Of a stretch of DNA of 64,000 nt, positions 46,429 through 55,689 are shown piece by piece; position 1 is the stretch's first letter; every line of letters starts with the position of its first letter. The stretch covers positions 62,001 through 126,000 of the forward strand of contig NZ_RZHG01000028.1 in NCBI RefSeq assembly GCF_003989795.1, given 5' to 3'. This DNA comes from Vreelandella andesensis (GTDB taxonomy: Bacteria; Pseudomonadota; Gammaproteobacteria; Pseudomonadales; Halomonadaceae). The notes under the pieces were generated by a model. That model saw nothing but the letters and a program-made list of their open reading frames with translations, made no database searches and was not told the DNA's origin. Made by a program: the position numbers and the translations under genes.

Positions 46429-47295
46429 ATGACCGCCCAACTTATCGATGGTAAAGCCATCGCCGCTAATGTCCGCCAGCAAGTTGCCGAGAAAATCAGC
46501 GCACGCCAGAAAGCTGGCGCTCGGGCACCTGGACTAGCTGTTGTTGTGGTCGGCGAGGACCCAGCCTCACATGTCTATGTGAGTAACAAACACCGCGCTT
46601 GTGAGCAGGCAGGAATACACTCCTTTCAACATGCACTGCCAGCCGATACGAAGCAGCATGAATTAGAAGCACTGGTCGATCAGTTAAACGAAGATGAAAC
46701 AGTTGACGGTATTCTTGTTCAACTACCGCTGCCAGCGCACTTAGATTCTCGCCCTATTCTTGAGCGAATTCGTCCAGACAAAGACGTCGACGGCTTCCAC
46801 CCTTACAACATTGGTCGGTTGGCACAGCGCATGCCTTCACTTAGACCCTGCACACCTAAGGGCATTATGACCATGCTGTCCCAAAGCGGCATTGCCGTGA
46901 GAGGCCTAGATGCCACTGTTGTCGGCGCTTCTAATATTGTCGGTCGGCCAATGGCTTTGGAGTTAATGTTAGCAGGCTGTACCACAACGGTATGCCACCG
47001 TTTTACCCAACAGCTAGAATCCCATGTACGCCGTGCTGATTTGGTCGTTGTGGCTGTCGGCAAGCCGGGCATTGTTAAAGGAGAGTGGATTAAACCCGGC
47101 GCTATCGTAATTGACGTTGGTATTAATCGCCAAGAAGACGGCACTCTTACCGGCGACGTTGATTTTAAAGCAGCAGCAGAGCGCGCCAGCTTCATAACGC
47201 CTGTGCCTGGCGGCGTTGGGCCAATGACCGTTGCTACATTACTTGAAAACACACTTGAAGCCGCTGAACGGCACGACAAAAGCTTAAATCGATAG
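46429..47295 (+). CDS. folD: Methylene-tetrahydrofolate dehydrogenase/cyclohydrolase FolD
   Basis: 288 residues from the ATG at 46429 (AGGGA upstream), the E. coli length. Cytosolic bifunctional enzyme of one-carbon metabolism. Seen: [16 protein letters not shown] with the catalytic Tyr/Lys, [28 protein letters not shown], the NADP loop [11 protein letters not shown] and [15 protein letters not shown]. Its 5,10-methylene-THF supply is linked to the gcv genes at the right end. Followed after 48 bp by mtnN. Confidence 0.97.
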   Translation: MTAQLIDGKAIAANVRQQVAEKISARQKAGARAPGLAVVVVGEDPASHVYVSNKHRACEQAGIHSFQHALPADTKQHELEALVDQLNEDETVDGILVQLPLPAHLDSRPILERIRPDKDVDGFHPYNIGRLAQRMPSLRPCTPKGIMTMLSQSGIAVRGLDATVVGASNIVGRPMALELMLAGCTTTVCHRFTQQLESHVRRADLVVVAVGKPGIVKGEWIKPGAIVIDVGINRQEDGTLTGDVDFKAAAERASFITPVPGGVGPMTVATLLENTLEAAERHDKSLNR

Positions 47296-47343
47296 GGCTA
47301 CTAACGCCTCTGCAGATAACGATTTCTTAAGGAGTAAATACGC

Positions 47344-48057
47344 GTGCAACGTATCGGAATTATCGGCGCTATGGCGCAGGAAGTGAATATACTGGCTGAA
47401 CAGTTAGAAGGTGCTGAACGTTATGAGCACGCTGGCTTCGTTTTTTATACAGGCACACGCCATGGCCTTGAGATTGTTGTACTGCAGTCCGGGATTGGTA
47501 AGGTCAACGCGGCAGTAGGTACCGCGATTCTACTTGAGCGGCACCAGCCTGATGCAATCATTAATACTGGCTCCGCAGGCGGCTTTGCATTTGATCTTAA
47601 TATTGGCGATGTGATTATTTCGGATGAAGTTCGTCACCATGATGTTGACGCTGTGGTCTTTGGCTATGAGCTTGGCCAAGTGCCTGGAATGCCCGCCGCC
47701 TATCAGGCAGATAAGCAACTTCGAGATATCGCCCGCAATGCCATTGCAACACTAGGTGAAGTTAACGTGCGCGAAGGTCTCATCGCCACGGGTGATGCCT
47801 TTATGGCCGACCCAGAACGTGTCGCGACCACCCGTAAACAGTTTCCAACCATGTTAGCCGTAGAGATGGAAGGCGCTGCTATTGCACAAACATGCCATCT
47901 TTATAACTGCCCATTTGTGGTCATTCGTGCGCTTTCTGATATACCCGGCAGTGGTGACAACCATCTATCATTTGAGCAATTTTTAGACGTAGCAGCTGAC
48001 CACTCATCACGCATGGTCGACCAGATGCTAATTGAACTCGGTAAGATCAAGAAATAG
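47344..48057 (+). CDS. mtnN: 5'-methylthioadenosine/S-adenosylhomocysteine nucleosidase
   Basis: 237 residues with a GTG start (AAGGAG 9 bases upstream). Cleaves the adenine from MTA and SAH. GIIGAMAQEVNIL, the ribose/methionine loop SGIGKVNAA, NTGSAGGF and the catalytic region VEMEGAAIAQTCH (Glu) plus RALSDIPG (Asp) are all present. Ends in a hairpin shared with pyrC. Confidence 0.96.
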   Translation: MQRIGIIGAMAQEVNILAEQLEGAERYEHAGFVFYTGTRHGLEIVVLQSGIGKVNAAVGTAILLERHQPDAIINTGSAGGFAFDLNIGDVIISDEVRHHDVDAVVFGYELGQVPGMPAAYQADKQLRDIARNAIATLGEVNVREGLIATGDAFMADPERVATTRKQFPTMLAVEMEGAAIAQTCHLYNCPFVVIRALSDIPGSGDNHLSFEQFLDVAADHSSRMVDQMLIELGKIKK

Positions 48058-48082
48058 CCGCTAGCAAATACCGCTTAACCTA

Positions 48083-48114
48083 TCAAACACGGAGCCAGTC
48101 GGCTCCGTGTTTGA
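48083..48114. terminator. Long perfect inverted repeat between mtnN and pyrC
   Basis: 14-bp perfect stem TCAAACACGGAGCC / GGCTCCGTGTTTGA with an AGTC loop, between convergent genes. A bidirectional terminator is the natural reading, although the T-runs are short. Confidence 0.8.
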
Positions 48115-48135
48115 TCTGCTATCCAGCTATACACG

Positions 48136-49173
48136 TTATGCTTTCAGCTTCCATGCCAAGCTCTCACCCGCCATTAACGGAATAATATGCTGACCAGCCG
48201 TATAGGGATAATGCGCTGGAAGACTCCACGAACGACGCTCCAACGTGACGCTATCAGCATTAGTCGGCAATCCATAAAAACGCGGCCCGTTTAGACTGGC
48301 AAACGCTTCTAACTTGTCCAAGGCATCCATTTCTTCGAAGGCTGCTGCATAAAGCTCAATAGCAGCAGGCGCGGTGTATGCCCCTGCACAGCCGCAGCTA
48401 GACTCTTTATCCCCCTGGGCATGCGGCGCACTGTCGGTGCCTAGAAAGAATTTAGCGCTGCCACTGGTCGCCGCTTTCAACAATGCCTGGCGATGCTGCT
48501 CACGCTTTAAGATAGGCAAGCAGTAATAGTGAGGCCGAATACCACTTGCCAGCATTTTATTGCGGTTAAACAGTAAATGATGAGCCGTAATCGTGGCAGC
48601 AATGTTATCAGGCGCTGCAGCCACAAACTCAGCAGCTTGCTGAGTCGTAATATGCTCAAACACCACCTTGAGGTTTGGGTGTCGAGCCAAAAGGGGCTTC
48701 ATCACCTGCTCAATAAACACCGCCTCTCGATCAAAAATATCAATCTCATGGTCGGTCACTTCACCATGAACCAATAGCGGCATACCCACTTTCGCTAGCA
48801 TCGCAATCGTGTCATCGCAGTGCGCAATATCGGTAACACCTGATGCAGAATTAGTAGTAGCTCCCGCAGGATAAAGCTTAACGGCTTTTACAACACCGCT
48901 CTCGGCGGCACGCTCAATTTCTTCAGGGGGCGTCGTGTCCGTTAAATAGAGCGTCATCAGCGGTTCAAAGGCACTCCCTTCCGGCAACGCTGCTAAAATT
49001 CTCTGCCGATATGCTAGCGCTTGAGCAGTCGTGGTTACCGGCGGTTTTAAATTAGGCATAATAATCGCGCGACCCATTTGGGTGGCGGTATGGCCTACCA
49101 CAGCGCTTAGCGCCTCATCATCACGTAAATGAAGATGCCAATCATCGGGGCGAGTCAACGTAATAGCGTCCAC
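48136..49173 (-). CDS. pyrC: Dihydroorotase (PyrC type)
   Basis: 345 residues with a GTG start (AGGAC 5-6 bases upstream). Cytosolic zinc enzyme that cyclises carbamoyl-aspartate in pyrimidine synthesis. Metal ligands [10 protein letters not shown], carbamylated-Lys region [25 protein letters not shown] and [16 protein letters not shown] (Asp). Length fits the class II, PyrC-type enzyme of enterobacteria. Divergent from the regBA cluster. Confidence 0.95.
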   Translation of the reverse strand: MDAITLTRPDDWHLHLRDDEALSAVVGHTATQMGRAIIMPNLKPPVTTTAQALAYRQRILAALPEGSAFEPLMTLYLTDTTPPEEIERAAESGVVKAVKLYPAGATTNSASGVTDIAHCDDTIAMLAKVGMPLLVHGEVTDHEIDIFDREAVFIEQVMKPLLARHPNLKVVFEHITTQQAAEFVAAAPDNIAATITAHHLLFNRNKMLASGIRPHYYCLPILKREQHRQALLKAATSGSAKFFLGTDSAPHAQGDKESSCGCAGAYTAPAAIELYAAAFEEMDALDKLEAFASLNGPRFYGLPTNADSVTLERRSWSLPAHYPYTAGQHIIPLMAGESLAWKLKA

Positions 49174-49310
49174 GGCAAGTCCTGTGCAGCAATGAATTGA
49201 GTAAAAGAGTTAGAACAGTATACCCAATACGGGTAACGGATAAATCTCCCCTATCCATCCCACAGCCGTTCTCAAGTGTCGTATCATGGCGACACTTTGT
49301 AAGATCAAGA

Positions 49311-49338
49311 GCGCTGTTTTTAGGGCGCTGTTTTTAAG
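49311..49338 (+). repeat. 14-bp tandem duplication upstream of the membrane-protein gene
   Basis: GCGCTGTTTTTAGG (49311-49324) followed by GCGCTGTTTTTAAG (49325-49338), one mismatch in 14. It sits in the leader, just before the proposed start at 49352. Confidence 0.85.
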
Positions 49339-49351
49339 GACTCGGTTTTTT

Positions 49352-49768
49352 ATGCAGAATGTGCGTCGCTATGCGGACATTATCGCCAGTATTGAAGGAT
49401 TACTATGGCTTGGTCTTGCCTGGTCGATATCCTTTTCAATGTATTTTGGAAGTACTGAACCGACAGTGGCTGTCCTATTCGTTGTTGGTGCATTGGTACT
49501 ATTTGGTTGGGCGCACCGTCCAATGCGTTATTTATTGAAGCGCTACCATGTACGTAAACGCCGAACTGACATGTGGATTCATACGCTAGCACTGCCACTT
49601 TTGCTCGCTATGTTTTTCCATATCATGTTAGAGGCTGTAGTAGGCAGCACTTGGTTGCCTCCTAAAATGCTGTTATTTAACTTGCTTGCCTCAGCGGGAT
49701 GGCTGACGTTCGTTATGACGTTATTTATAAAATATGTTATTCACAACGTAAAAGCATCGAGCAAATAA
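49352..49768 (+). CDS. Small integral membrane protein upstream of regBA
   Basis: 138 residues, not a family I recognise. About four hydrophobic segments: IEGLLWLGLAWSISFSMYFG, VAVLFVVGALVLFGWA, TLALPLLLAMFFHIMLEAVV and LLFNLLASAGWLTFVMTLFI, with a very basic loop (RYLLKRYHVRKRRTD) between the second and third. Several His residues lie near the membrane (WAH, WIH, FFH). It ends 7 bp before regB and is likely cotranscribed with regBA. The start is uncertain; an ATG at 49286 is in frame, but neither has an ideal RBS. Confidence 0.6.
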   Translation: MQNVRRYADIIASIEGLLWLGLAWSISFSMYFGSTEPTVAVLFVVGALVLFGWAHRPMRYLLKRYHVRKRRTDMWIHTLALPLLLAMFFHIMLEAVVGSTWLPPKMLLFNLLASAGWLTFVMTLFIKYVIHNVKASSK

Positions 49769-49775
49769 CCACACC

Positions 49776-51050
49776 ATGCCTACCGCCCTGCCGCTGCCAC
49801 TTTCGACACCAAACCGTAACCTCGTTAGATTAACGATTGTTCGAGGGATTACCTGGACCGGCTTTTTACTGGCCATTATCGTTGGCATTGAGCTGCTCGC
49901 TTTCGATTTGCCCGTGACAGCAGTCGTCAGTGTTGTGATTGCCATGGGGATCCTCAATATCGTCACATGGTGGCGATTAGGCAGACCAAAAGCGGTTAAC
50001 CATTTAGAGTACCTTGCCCACTTACTGGCAGATATTGCAGGCCTAACGCTGCTGTTTTATTTTTCAGGCGGTTCAACTAATCCCTTTATTACTTATTATC
50101 TAGTACCTGTCACCATTGCTGCCGCAACCCTTCCGTGGCGGCACGCCTGGATCATTGCCGCTTGCGCAATGGCGGGTTACACCTACTTGATGTTCTTTTA
50201 TCACCCAATACCACAGCTTGGGCACATTAACAGCGACAGCCCGCTAAGCCTTCATGTATTGGGTATGTGGCTTAATTTCGGCTTATCAGCCGGTTTGGTC
50301 ACATTCTTTATCTATAAGATGGCTCACGCACTGCGTAATCGAGACAAAGCACTATCACGCACACGAGAAGCTGCGCTGCGCAATGAACAAGTTTTAGCAG
50401 TCGCCACCCAGGCAGCAGGCACGGCTCATGAGCTCGGCACACCGCTTTCAACTATGGCCGTGCTGCTAAATGAAATGCAACAGGACGCGCCCGATGGCTC
50501 TCACTTACAACAAGATATCGCGATACTTCGTCAGCAGGTAGATGTGTGCAAATCACGCTTGCAGCACCTTGTTACGACAGCTGATCGTCGGCGTATGGCA
50601 GAACCAGAAGTACTAGACGCAGAGGTTTGGTTAGCATCCGTTGTGCAACGCTGGCTTGTTATTCGACCGGATGTTAGCCATTTTTTTGAAGTTGCTGAAA
50701 AACGTGGACGCCCCTGGATAGCCGTTGATGCCACCTTAGATCAAGCACTAACCAATTTACTAAATAACGCCGCCGATGCTAACCCAGAGCAAATTGGTAT
50801 TCGTTTGGATTGGCAAGATGAAAGCGTTGTTATTGATATACGCGATCATGGCCCCGGCATCGCCATGTCGATTGCTGATCAGCTAGGCGACACGTTTATT
50901 TCCACCAAAAGCAAAGGCATGGGGATTGGTCTGTTTTTAACCCATGCCACCATTAATCGTTTCGGTGGTGGGGTAAGCCTGTACAATCATCCAGAAGGCG
51001 GTACGCTAACAGAAGTGACGTTGCCCCTTTGTTCCGCCCCTGATAAATGA
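49776..51050 (+). CDS. regB: Redox sensor histidine kinase, RegB/PrrB/RoxS family
   Basis: 424 residues. Inner-membrane kinase with about six transmembrane helices (17-185), the quinone-interacting GGSTNPF motif, H-box TAHELGTPLSTM, the conserved redox Cys in VDVCKSRLQHL, and N/G boxes NLLNNAADANPE, DHGPGI and GMGIGLFLTHATI. It senses the redox state of the respiratory chain and phosphorylates RegA. Forms an operon with the small membrane protein and regA (36 bp). In other bacteria the system controls oxidases and carbon/nitrogen metabolism. Confidence 0.9.
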   Translation: MPTALPLPLSTPNRNLVRLTIVRGITWTGFLLAIIVGIELLAFDLPVTAVVSVVIAMGILNIVTWWRLGRPKAVNHLEYLAHLLADIAGLTLLFYFSGGSTNPFITYYLVPVTIAAATLPWRHAWIIAACAMAGYTYLMFFYHPIPQLGHINSDSPLSLHVLGMWLNFGLSAGLVTFFIYKMAHALRNRDKALSRTREAALRNEQVLAVATQAAGTAHELGTPLSTMAVLLNEMQQDAPDGSHLQQDIAILRQQVDVCKSRLQHLVTTADRRRMAEPEVLDAEVWLASVVQRWLVIRPDVSHFFEVAEKRGRPWIAVDATLDQALTNLLNNAADANPEQIGIRLDWQDESVVIDIRDHGPGIAMSIADQLGDTFISTKSKGMGIGLFLTHATINRFGGGVSLYNHPEGGTLTEVTLPLCSAPDK

Positions 51051-51086
51051 CAGCAGCGCAGCATTCGCCAGAAAATCGAGGACATC

Positions 51087-51626
51087 ATGCAGACGCAAGA
51101 CCAACGCCTTTTAATCGTCGACGATGATGAAATGTTTTGTCACGTGCTTAGCAGGGCACTTACACGCCGTGGATTTGAAGTCAACGTTGCACACGATGCT
51201 GATCAAGCAATGGCGCTAATCACACAGTTTATGCCCACAATGGCAACACTCGATCTTAAACTTGAACACAGCTCTGGCCTTAAGCTGCTTCCAGACATGC
51301 TGGCAAGCGCACCAAATTGCCGTATTGTGGTATTGACGGGTTATTCAAGCATCGCCACAGCGGTAGAAGCCATCAAACTTGGCGCCATTAACTACCTCTG
51401 TAAACCAGCAGATGCTGACGATGTTATTGCAGCCTTTGATCACCAGGATGGCGATCCAAATATTGAATTGGCGGATAATCCTCCATCCATCAACCGTATA
51501 ACCTGGGAGCACATTCAAAAGGTGCTACAGGAACATGACGGCAACATTTCAGCAACGGCTAGAGCACTCGGTATGCATCGGCGAACGCTACAGCGGAAAT
51601 TACAAAAGCGCCCTGTAAGACGCTAG
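51087..51626 (+). CDS. regA: Response regulator, RegA/PrrA/RoxR family
   Basis: 179 residues. N-terminal receiver with acidic pocket IVDDDE, phosphoacceptor Asp in TLDLKLEHSSGL, the Thr of VVLTGYSS and the Lys of LCKPAD. The C-terminal Fis-type HTH is almost invariant in the family: RITWEHIQKVLQEHDGN then ISATARALGMHRRTLQRKLQ and KRPVR. A short linker replaces the proline tract usual in alphaproteobacterial RegA. Followed by a long hairpin. Confidence 0.93.
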   Translation: MQTQDQRLLIVDDDEMFCHVLSRALTRRGFEVNVAHDADQAMALITQFMPTMATLDLKLEHSSGLKLLPDMLASAPNCRIVVLTGYSSIATAVEAIKLGAINYLCKPADADDVIAAFDHQDGDPNIELADNPPSINRITWEHIQKVLQEHDGNISATARALGMHRRTLQRKLQKRPVRR

Positions 51627-51672
51627 CTTCCCGCCCTTTGCGTTACTGCAGCGCAAAGAGCGGGAAACTAGC
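51624..51672. terminator. Hairpin between regA and bdhA
   Basis: A long imperfect inverted repeat: left arm CTAGCTTCCCGC plus CTTTGCG, right arm CGCAAAG plus GCGGGAAACTAG, loop of about 9 nt. Genes converge on it, so a bidirectional terminator is likely. Confidence 0.7.
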
Positions 51673-51678
51673 TCGGTA

Positions 51679-52452
51679 TTATTGGGCGGTCCATCCCAAA
51701 TCGATGTTCCAACTAGAGCCTGTCACAGCCCCTGCCGCATCGGATGCCAAGTAGGCAACTAGTTGAGCAACTTCGGCAGGCTCGATCAAACGTTTTATAG
51801 CTGCGTTTTTCAGCATGATTTTTTCAATTACCTCTTGCTCTTCCATACCATGCAGCTTGGCTTGGTCGGCGATTTGATTATCCACTAAGGGTGTTTTTAC
51901 ATAGGCGGGGCAAATAGTATTAGCGGTAATCCCCTGCTCACCGCCCTCTAAAGCGGCAGTTTTCGTCAGGCCGATCATGCCATGCTTGGCACTGATATAA
52001 GCTGCTTTACCTGGCGAAGCAACCTGCGCATGAACAGACGCAATGTTGATCACACGTCCCCAGCCTTTCTTACGCATATGTGGCCATGCTGCTTGGGTAA
52101 GCAAAAAAGGAGCCGTCAGCATTAAATCAATAATTTGACGCCACTTCTCTTCAGGAAAAGTCTCAATAGAAGCAACGTGTTGAATGCCCGCATTGTTAAC
52201 CAAAATATCGACACCACCGAAGCGTTTCACTGCATCAGCAATTGCCCCGCGACACGCGTCTGGATCGGTTAAATCCCCTTGATAAAACGCCGCGCCCGCC
52301 GCATCAGCCACCGCTTTACCAGCAGGGTTAAAGTCGACTGCTAGCACTTGGAAACCTTGATCACAGAAGTGCTTTACCACCGCTTCACCAATACCACTGC
52401 TGGTGCCAGTAACCACGGCGACACGGGGTGTAATAGCTTTTTCAGAGGACAT
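51679..52452 (-). CDS. bdhA: 3-hydroxybutyrate dehydrogenase
   Basis: 257 residues. SDR enzyme oxidising D-3-hydroxybutyrate to acetoacetate with NAD. TGTSSGIGEAV cofactor loop, VNNAGIQHVASIE, catalytic Ser in NIASVHAQVAS, YISAKHGMIGLTK and the substrate region CPAYVKTPLVDNQI. The 3-HB form is favoured over other SDRs by NAGIQHV and VKTPLV. Together with scoAB nearby it supplies a ketone-body or PHB-breakdown route. RBS AAGGA. Confidence 0.92.
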   Translation of the reverse strand: MSSEKAITPRVAVVTGTSSGIGEAVVKHFCDQGFQVLAVDFNPAGKAVADAAGAAFYQGDLTDPDACRGAIADAVKRFGGVDILVNNAGIQHVASIETFPEEKWRQIIDLMLTAPFLLTQAAWPHMRKKGWGRVINIASVHAQVASPGKAAYISAKHGMIGLTKTAALEGGEQGITANTICPAYVKTPLVDNQIADQAKLHGMEEQEVIEKIMLKNAAIKRLIEPAEVAQLVAYLASDAAGAVTGSSWNIDLGWTAQ

Positions 52453-52527
52453 AAACGTTCCTTTTAATAAGATTATGCATAATAAAATGAAAGGACAAAC
52501 AGTTTAGATAGAGGTTGACGTTTCTGC

Positions 52528-52965
52528 CTAGTCGACCTCTGGAGAAGATTTATCAGATACCATTAGCTGCATCATCATACGCTGAGCCAACCTCGCAGCC
52601 TCCTGCATACTTTCAAGATCACTTAAACTTTCCAGAACGACGCGCTTATAAAGCTTGCTGCCATTAGGCAACTGCTCACATGAGAGCGAATAATGACCGG
52701 AAGGAAAGCAGAGATACAACGTCTTGCCCATCGGCTCGTGCTCAATATTGCTTGGCACAGCCACTAACCACATCGCACACGGTGTTATTAACGCACCCAC
52801 CAGCAGCGACGCATACTTCCCTTGCCAGGGCTGAAAACAAAGCGCATCGACCCCAAGGCGAGGGTTATAATGATCCGCCAGCTTCATTGAACGCAGGTGT
52901 GTATCGCGATAATGCGATGCTAGTTCGGCTAGGCGTTCGTATTCTTGGGCAGTTAAGGTTCGCAT
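52528..52965 (-). CDS. HybE-like protein (orphan hydrogenase-chaperone homologue)
   Basis: 145 residues from the ATG at 52965; the 31 codons upstream are not family-like. NPRLGVDALCFQPWQGKYAS, LVGALITPCAMWLVAVP and FPSGHYSLSC match the HybE/HupJ [NiFe]-hydrogenase assembly chaperone pattern (a basic-aromatic start, then ITPxxM, then FPxG). No hydrogenase or Hyp gene is in the window. Either it has another partner or the family is broader. Divergent from grxA with 140 bp between. Call is tentative. Confidence 0.5.
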   Translation of the reverse strand: MRTLTAQEYERLAELASHYRDTHLRSMKLADHYNPRLGVDALCFQPWQGKYASLLVGALITPCAMWLVAVPSNIEHEPMGKTLYLCFPSGHYSLSCEQLPNGSKLYKRVVLESLSDLESMQEAARLAQRMMMQLMVSDKSSPEVD

Positions 52966-53105
52966 ACGATTTCCGATGTTTAAACGATCGCCAATAACAC
53001 GACTTAATGGCGAGTGTAGTGTGGCGCTATTGGCCAAACTAAGCGGGCTACGCCACAATAGGCAACCTATTTATTCTATATTTTTATCTTAAAGGAGTTT
53101 CTGCA

Positions 53106-53369
53106 ATGTTCGTGGTAATTTTCGGCCGTATGTCATGCCCTTTTTGCGTTCGTGCAAAACGTCTCGCTGAACAGTTGGAGAGCAATGGAAAAATAGAGGG
53201 CTATCGCTACGTTGATATGCCTTCAGAAGGTGTTACAAAAGAAGACATTGCAAAAACAGCTGGCAAGCCTATTCATACCGTTCCCCAAGTATTTATTGAC
53301 CAACAGCACATCGGCGGCTTTACCGAGTTCGACCAATTTGTACGCCAACGGCAGCTTTTGGCCTCTTAA
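53106..53369 (+). CDS. grxA: Glutaredoxin 1 (GrxA-like)
   Basis: 87 residues. Dithiol glutaredoxin with CPFC (Cys11, Cys14), TVPQVFIDQQHIGGFTEF and the cis-Pro in TVP. The layout MFVVIFGRMSCPFCVRAKRL then AEGxTKED-like EGVTKEDIAKTAGKP matches E. coli GrxA. Reduces disulfides with GSH, which gor recycles. Strong RBS AAAGGAG. A weak hairpin overlaps the stop. Confidence 0.93.
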   Translation: MFVVIFGRMSCPFCVRAKRLAEQLESNGKIEGYRYVDMPSEGVTKEDIAKTAGKPIHTVPQVFIDQQHIGGFTEFDQFVRQRQLLAS

Positions 53370-53479
53370 CGCAGGCGTTAAAAGTGACGTTTATACCCGT
53401 TGAACAACCATGTCATCGCTTGCCTATACTGAAATAGGATATTTCAAATGACGTTCGATTAGGCGGCGAGGATATACCA

Positions 53480-54247
53480 ATGCAGCGAGAGGAGTTTGTT
53501 CAACAGCTTTGGCTGGACTATGTACATACACACCCAGACCTTGGGGGACTCAGATTGTGGCCACTCAGCACATCGGCCGAATATTTAGCTTTAGTCACCC
53601 TAAACCATGGCCCTTTTGCTGCTAGCAAACTAAACGTCACCCTTGCACGTATGGGTTACCGCTCTGTTGGGTATTACGCCATGGCGGATAAAGGTCTTCT
53701 GGTGTACTTACTTGCACCCAATGACAACAGCAGTTGGTTAGTATTGGCAGAACTGCAGCTTGGTACGCTTTCAAAAGCCCCCCGGGAAGCGCTGACGCAG
53801 CTCATTTCACAAAGTCACCCAGCCGATTGCAAAGGACAAAACTTGCTGTGTCGAGGACGCCCATGGCCAATGCCCTCCTGGGCACTTTATCAGCAACTGC
53901 TACAGGCACACCCTCTCGCAGCTTGGTTAGCGGTCATGGGGCCCAGACTACATCACGCTGGATTTGACTGTTCAACGATTGGCGAATCCATCGACACTTT
54001 GCACAGCCATCTTGAAGGCTGCGGCATGATCAGTTTCGAAAGCCAACAAAACGACATATTTTCCGTTTCACCACTCATTAAACATCGGTTTTATCCTGCG
54101 ATGCCGCAAAAAACCGTCTTCAATTTAGGTGATGAACATCGTCTTTGCTTGGGCGGCCTGGCGCTTGTGCAAAAACATGTTGGTGACGACCATGAACGTA
54201 TTGCTGAAATACTGCTGCCGTTTCACACTCGCTGTGAAATGGCGTGA
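53480..54247 (+). CDS. DUF1338-like protein (2-oxoadipate dioxygenase fold), divergent
   Basis: 255 residues. The opening QLWLDYVHTHPDL, the STSAEYLALVTLNHGPFA segment, MGYRSVGYYAMADKGL and VLAELQLGTLSK resemble the N-terminal half of DUF1338/HglS proteins, but the metal-binding His of the NDHIALRT motif is absent, and the protein is short for the family. It follows grxA by 110 bp on the same strand. An inverted repeat overlaps its stop. Activity as a dioxygenase is doubtful; treat as unknown function. Confidence 0.4.
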   Translation: MQREEFVQQLWLDYVHTHPDLGGLRLWPLSTSAEYLALVTLNHGPFAASKLNVTLARMGYRSVGYYAMADKGLLVYLLAPNDNSSWLVLAELQLGTLSKAPREALTQLISQSHPADCKGQNLLCRGRPWPMPSWALYQQLLQAHPLAAWLAVMGPRLHHAGFDCSTIGESIDTLHSHLEGCGMISFESQQNDIFSVSPLIKHRFYPAMPQKTVFNLGDEHRLCLGGLALVQKHVGDDHERIAEILLPFHTRCEMA

Positions 54248-54270
54248 GCTATAACTCTATAGCCCACGCC
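54241..54270. terminator. Inverted repeat at the end of the DUF1338-like gene
   Basis: GGCGTG-A-GCTATA and TATAGC-C-CACGCC form a 12-bp stem with one mismatch and an ACTC loop, overlapping the stop codon, between convergent genes. A terminator role is likely though T-runs are short. Confidence 0.55.
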
Positions 54271-54279
54271 TGTTGGGTG

Positions 54280-54945
54280 TTATTCAGCGTCGAAGGTCAT
54301 TTCAGGAACGTGATCAGGCACGATCAGTTTCCCAGCGGTTTTTTCAACAATTTCTTCAACACTAACCCCCGGTGCGCGCTCTTTAAGAACAAAAGCACCA
54401 TCTTTAATTTCCAAATAGGCAAGGTCGGTCAATACGCGATTAATGCAACCTGCCCCCGTTAAGGGAAGTGTACACTTCTCTAATAGCTTGGATTCACCGT
54501 GTTTCGAGGCATGCGTCATGGTGCAAATAATATTTTCTGCGCCAGCGACCAGATCCATGGCACCACCCATTCCTTTGATAAGTTTGCCTGGTACCATCCA
54601 CGACGCAATATTACCTTCTTGGTCGACTTCAAAAGCACCCAGTACGGTCAAATCTACATGACCGCCACGAATCATAGCGAATGATTCTGCCGACGAAAAA
54701 ATAGCCGCACCCGGGCGAGCAGTGACCGTTTGCTTACCGGCATTGATCATATCAGGGTCAATCTCTTCCTCGGTGGGAAAACGCCCCATTCCTAATAAAC
54801 CATTTTCGGACTGCAACATGACATCAATGCCATCAGGCACATAGTTAGCAACCAACGTAGGGATGCCGATACCTAAATTAACGTAGAAGCCATCTTCAAG
54901 TTCACGTGCAACGCGCTGTGCCATTTGCTCACGTGTTAAAGCCAT
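54280..54945 (-). CDS. scoB: 3-oxoacid CoA-transferase subunit B
   Basis: 221 residues. Beta subunit of a class I CoA transferase moving CoA between succinyl-CoA and acetoacetate. The catalytic Glu lies in SENGLLGMG (Glu47); VNLGIGIPTLVANYVP and the final LKERAPGVSVEEIVEKTAG are typical. RBS AGAGG. 45 bp downstream of scoA, so an operon. AtoA-like use of other acyl-CoAs is possible. Confidence 0.93.
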   Translation of the reverse strand: MALTREQMAQRVARELEDGFYVNLGIGIPTLVANYVPDGIDVMLQSENGLLGMGRFPTEEEIDPDMINAGKQTVTARPGAAIFSSAESFAMIRGGHVDLTVLGAFEVDQEGNIASWMVPGKLIKGMGGAMDLVAGAENIICTMTHASKHGESKLLEKCTLPLTGAGCINRVLTDLAYLEIKDGAFVLKERAPGVSVEEIVEKTAGKLIVPDHVPEMTFDAE

Positions 54946-54990
54946 GGTGTATACCTCTTATTGAGTAAATATGTCTAAACCTGGGAGCGA

Positions 54991-55689
54991 TCAGCTACGA
55001 ACTGTGCGTTGTTCGATTCGTTTCTCGAATGAGCCTTGAATAATGCGATCCACATAGATACCGGGGGTATGGATCTGGCTTGGTTCCAATTCGCCTGGTT
55101 CAACAATTTCCTCAACTTCTACCACCGTTATTTTTCCAGCGGTAGCTGCCATAGGATTAAAGTTCTGTGCTGTATGGCGATACATGACGTTGCCATACCG
55201 GTCCGCTTTCCAGCCTTTAACAATCGCAAAATCACCGGTAATCGCTTCTTCTAAAATATAATGGCGACCATTAAATTCACGCACCTCTTTCCCATCACCA
55301 ATGGGCGTGCCGTAGCCTGTAGCGGTATAAAATGCGGGAATACCTGCACCACCAGCACGCATTTTCTCGGCCAGCGTGCCTTGGGGTGTTAGTACAACTT
55401 CAATTTCATCATTGAGCATCTGCCGTTCGAACATAGCGTTCTCGCCGACATAAGAAGCGAGAATTTTACGAATCTGACGATCCTCGAGCAGCACACCCAG
55501 CCCAAAACCATCAACGCCGCAGTTGTTAGAAACGACCGTTAGATCGGTGACAGCCCTGCGCTTAATCTCGGCGATCAGATTTTCGGGAATACCGCAAAGG
55601 CCAAAGCCGCCAGCAATGACGGTCATACCGCTTTCGATACCTTCCATTGCTTCCTCATAGGAAGCTACACGCTTATCAAATCCTGCCAT
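54991..55689 (-). CDS. scoA: 3-oxoacid CoA-transferase subunit A
   Basis: 232 residues from the ATG at 55689 (GAGG upstream); the open sequence beyond it overlaps a divergent regulator and is rejected. Alpha subunit: [16 protein letters not shown] (CoA-binding loop), [38 protein letters not shown] and [14 protein letters not shown]. With scoB and bdhA it links 3-hydroxybutyrate to acetoacetyl-CoA. Divergent from a LysR gene that probably controls it. Confidence 0.94.
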   Translation of the reverse strand: MAGFDKRVASYEEAMEGIESGMTVIAGGFGLCGIPENLIAEIKRRAVTDLTVVSNNCGVDGFGLGVLLEDRQIRKILASYVGENAMFERQMLNDEIEVVLTPQGTLAEKMRAGGAGIPAFYTATGYGTPIGDGKEVREFNGRHYILEEAITGDFAIVKGWKADRYGNVMYRHTAQNFNPMAATAGKITVVEVEEIVEPGELEPSQIHTPGIYVDRIIQGSFEKRIEQRTVRS

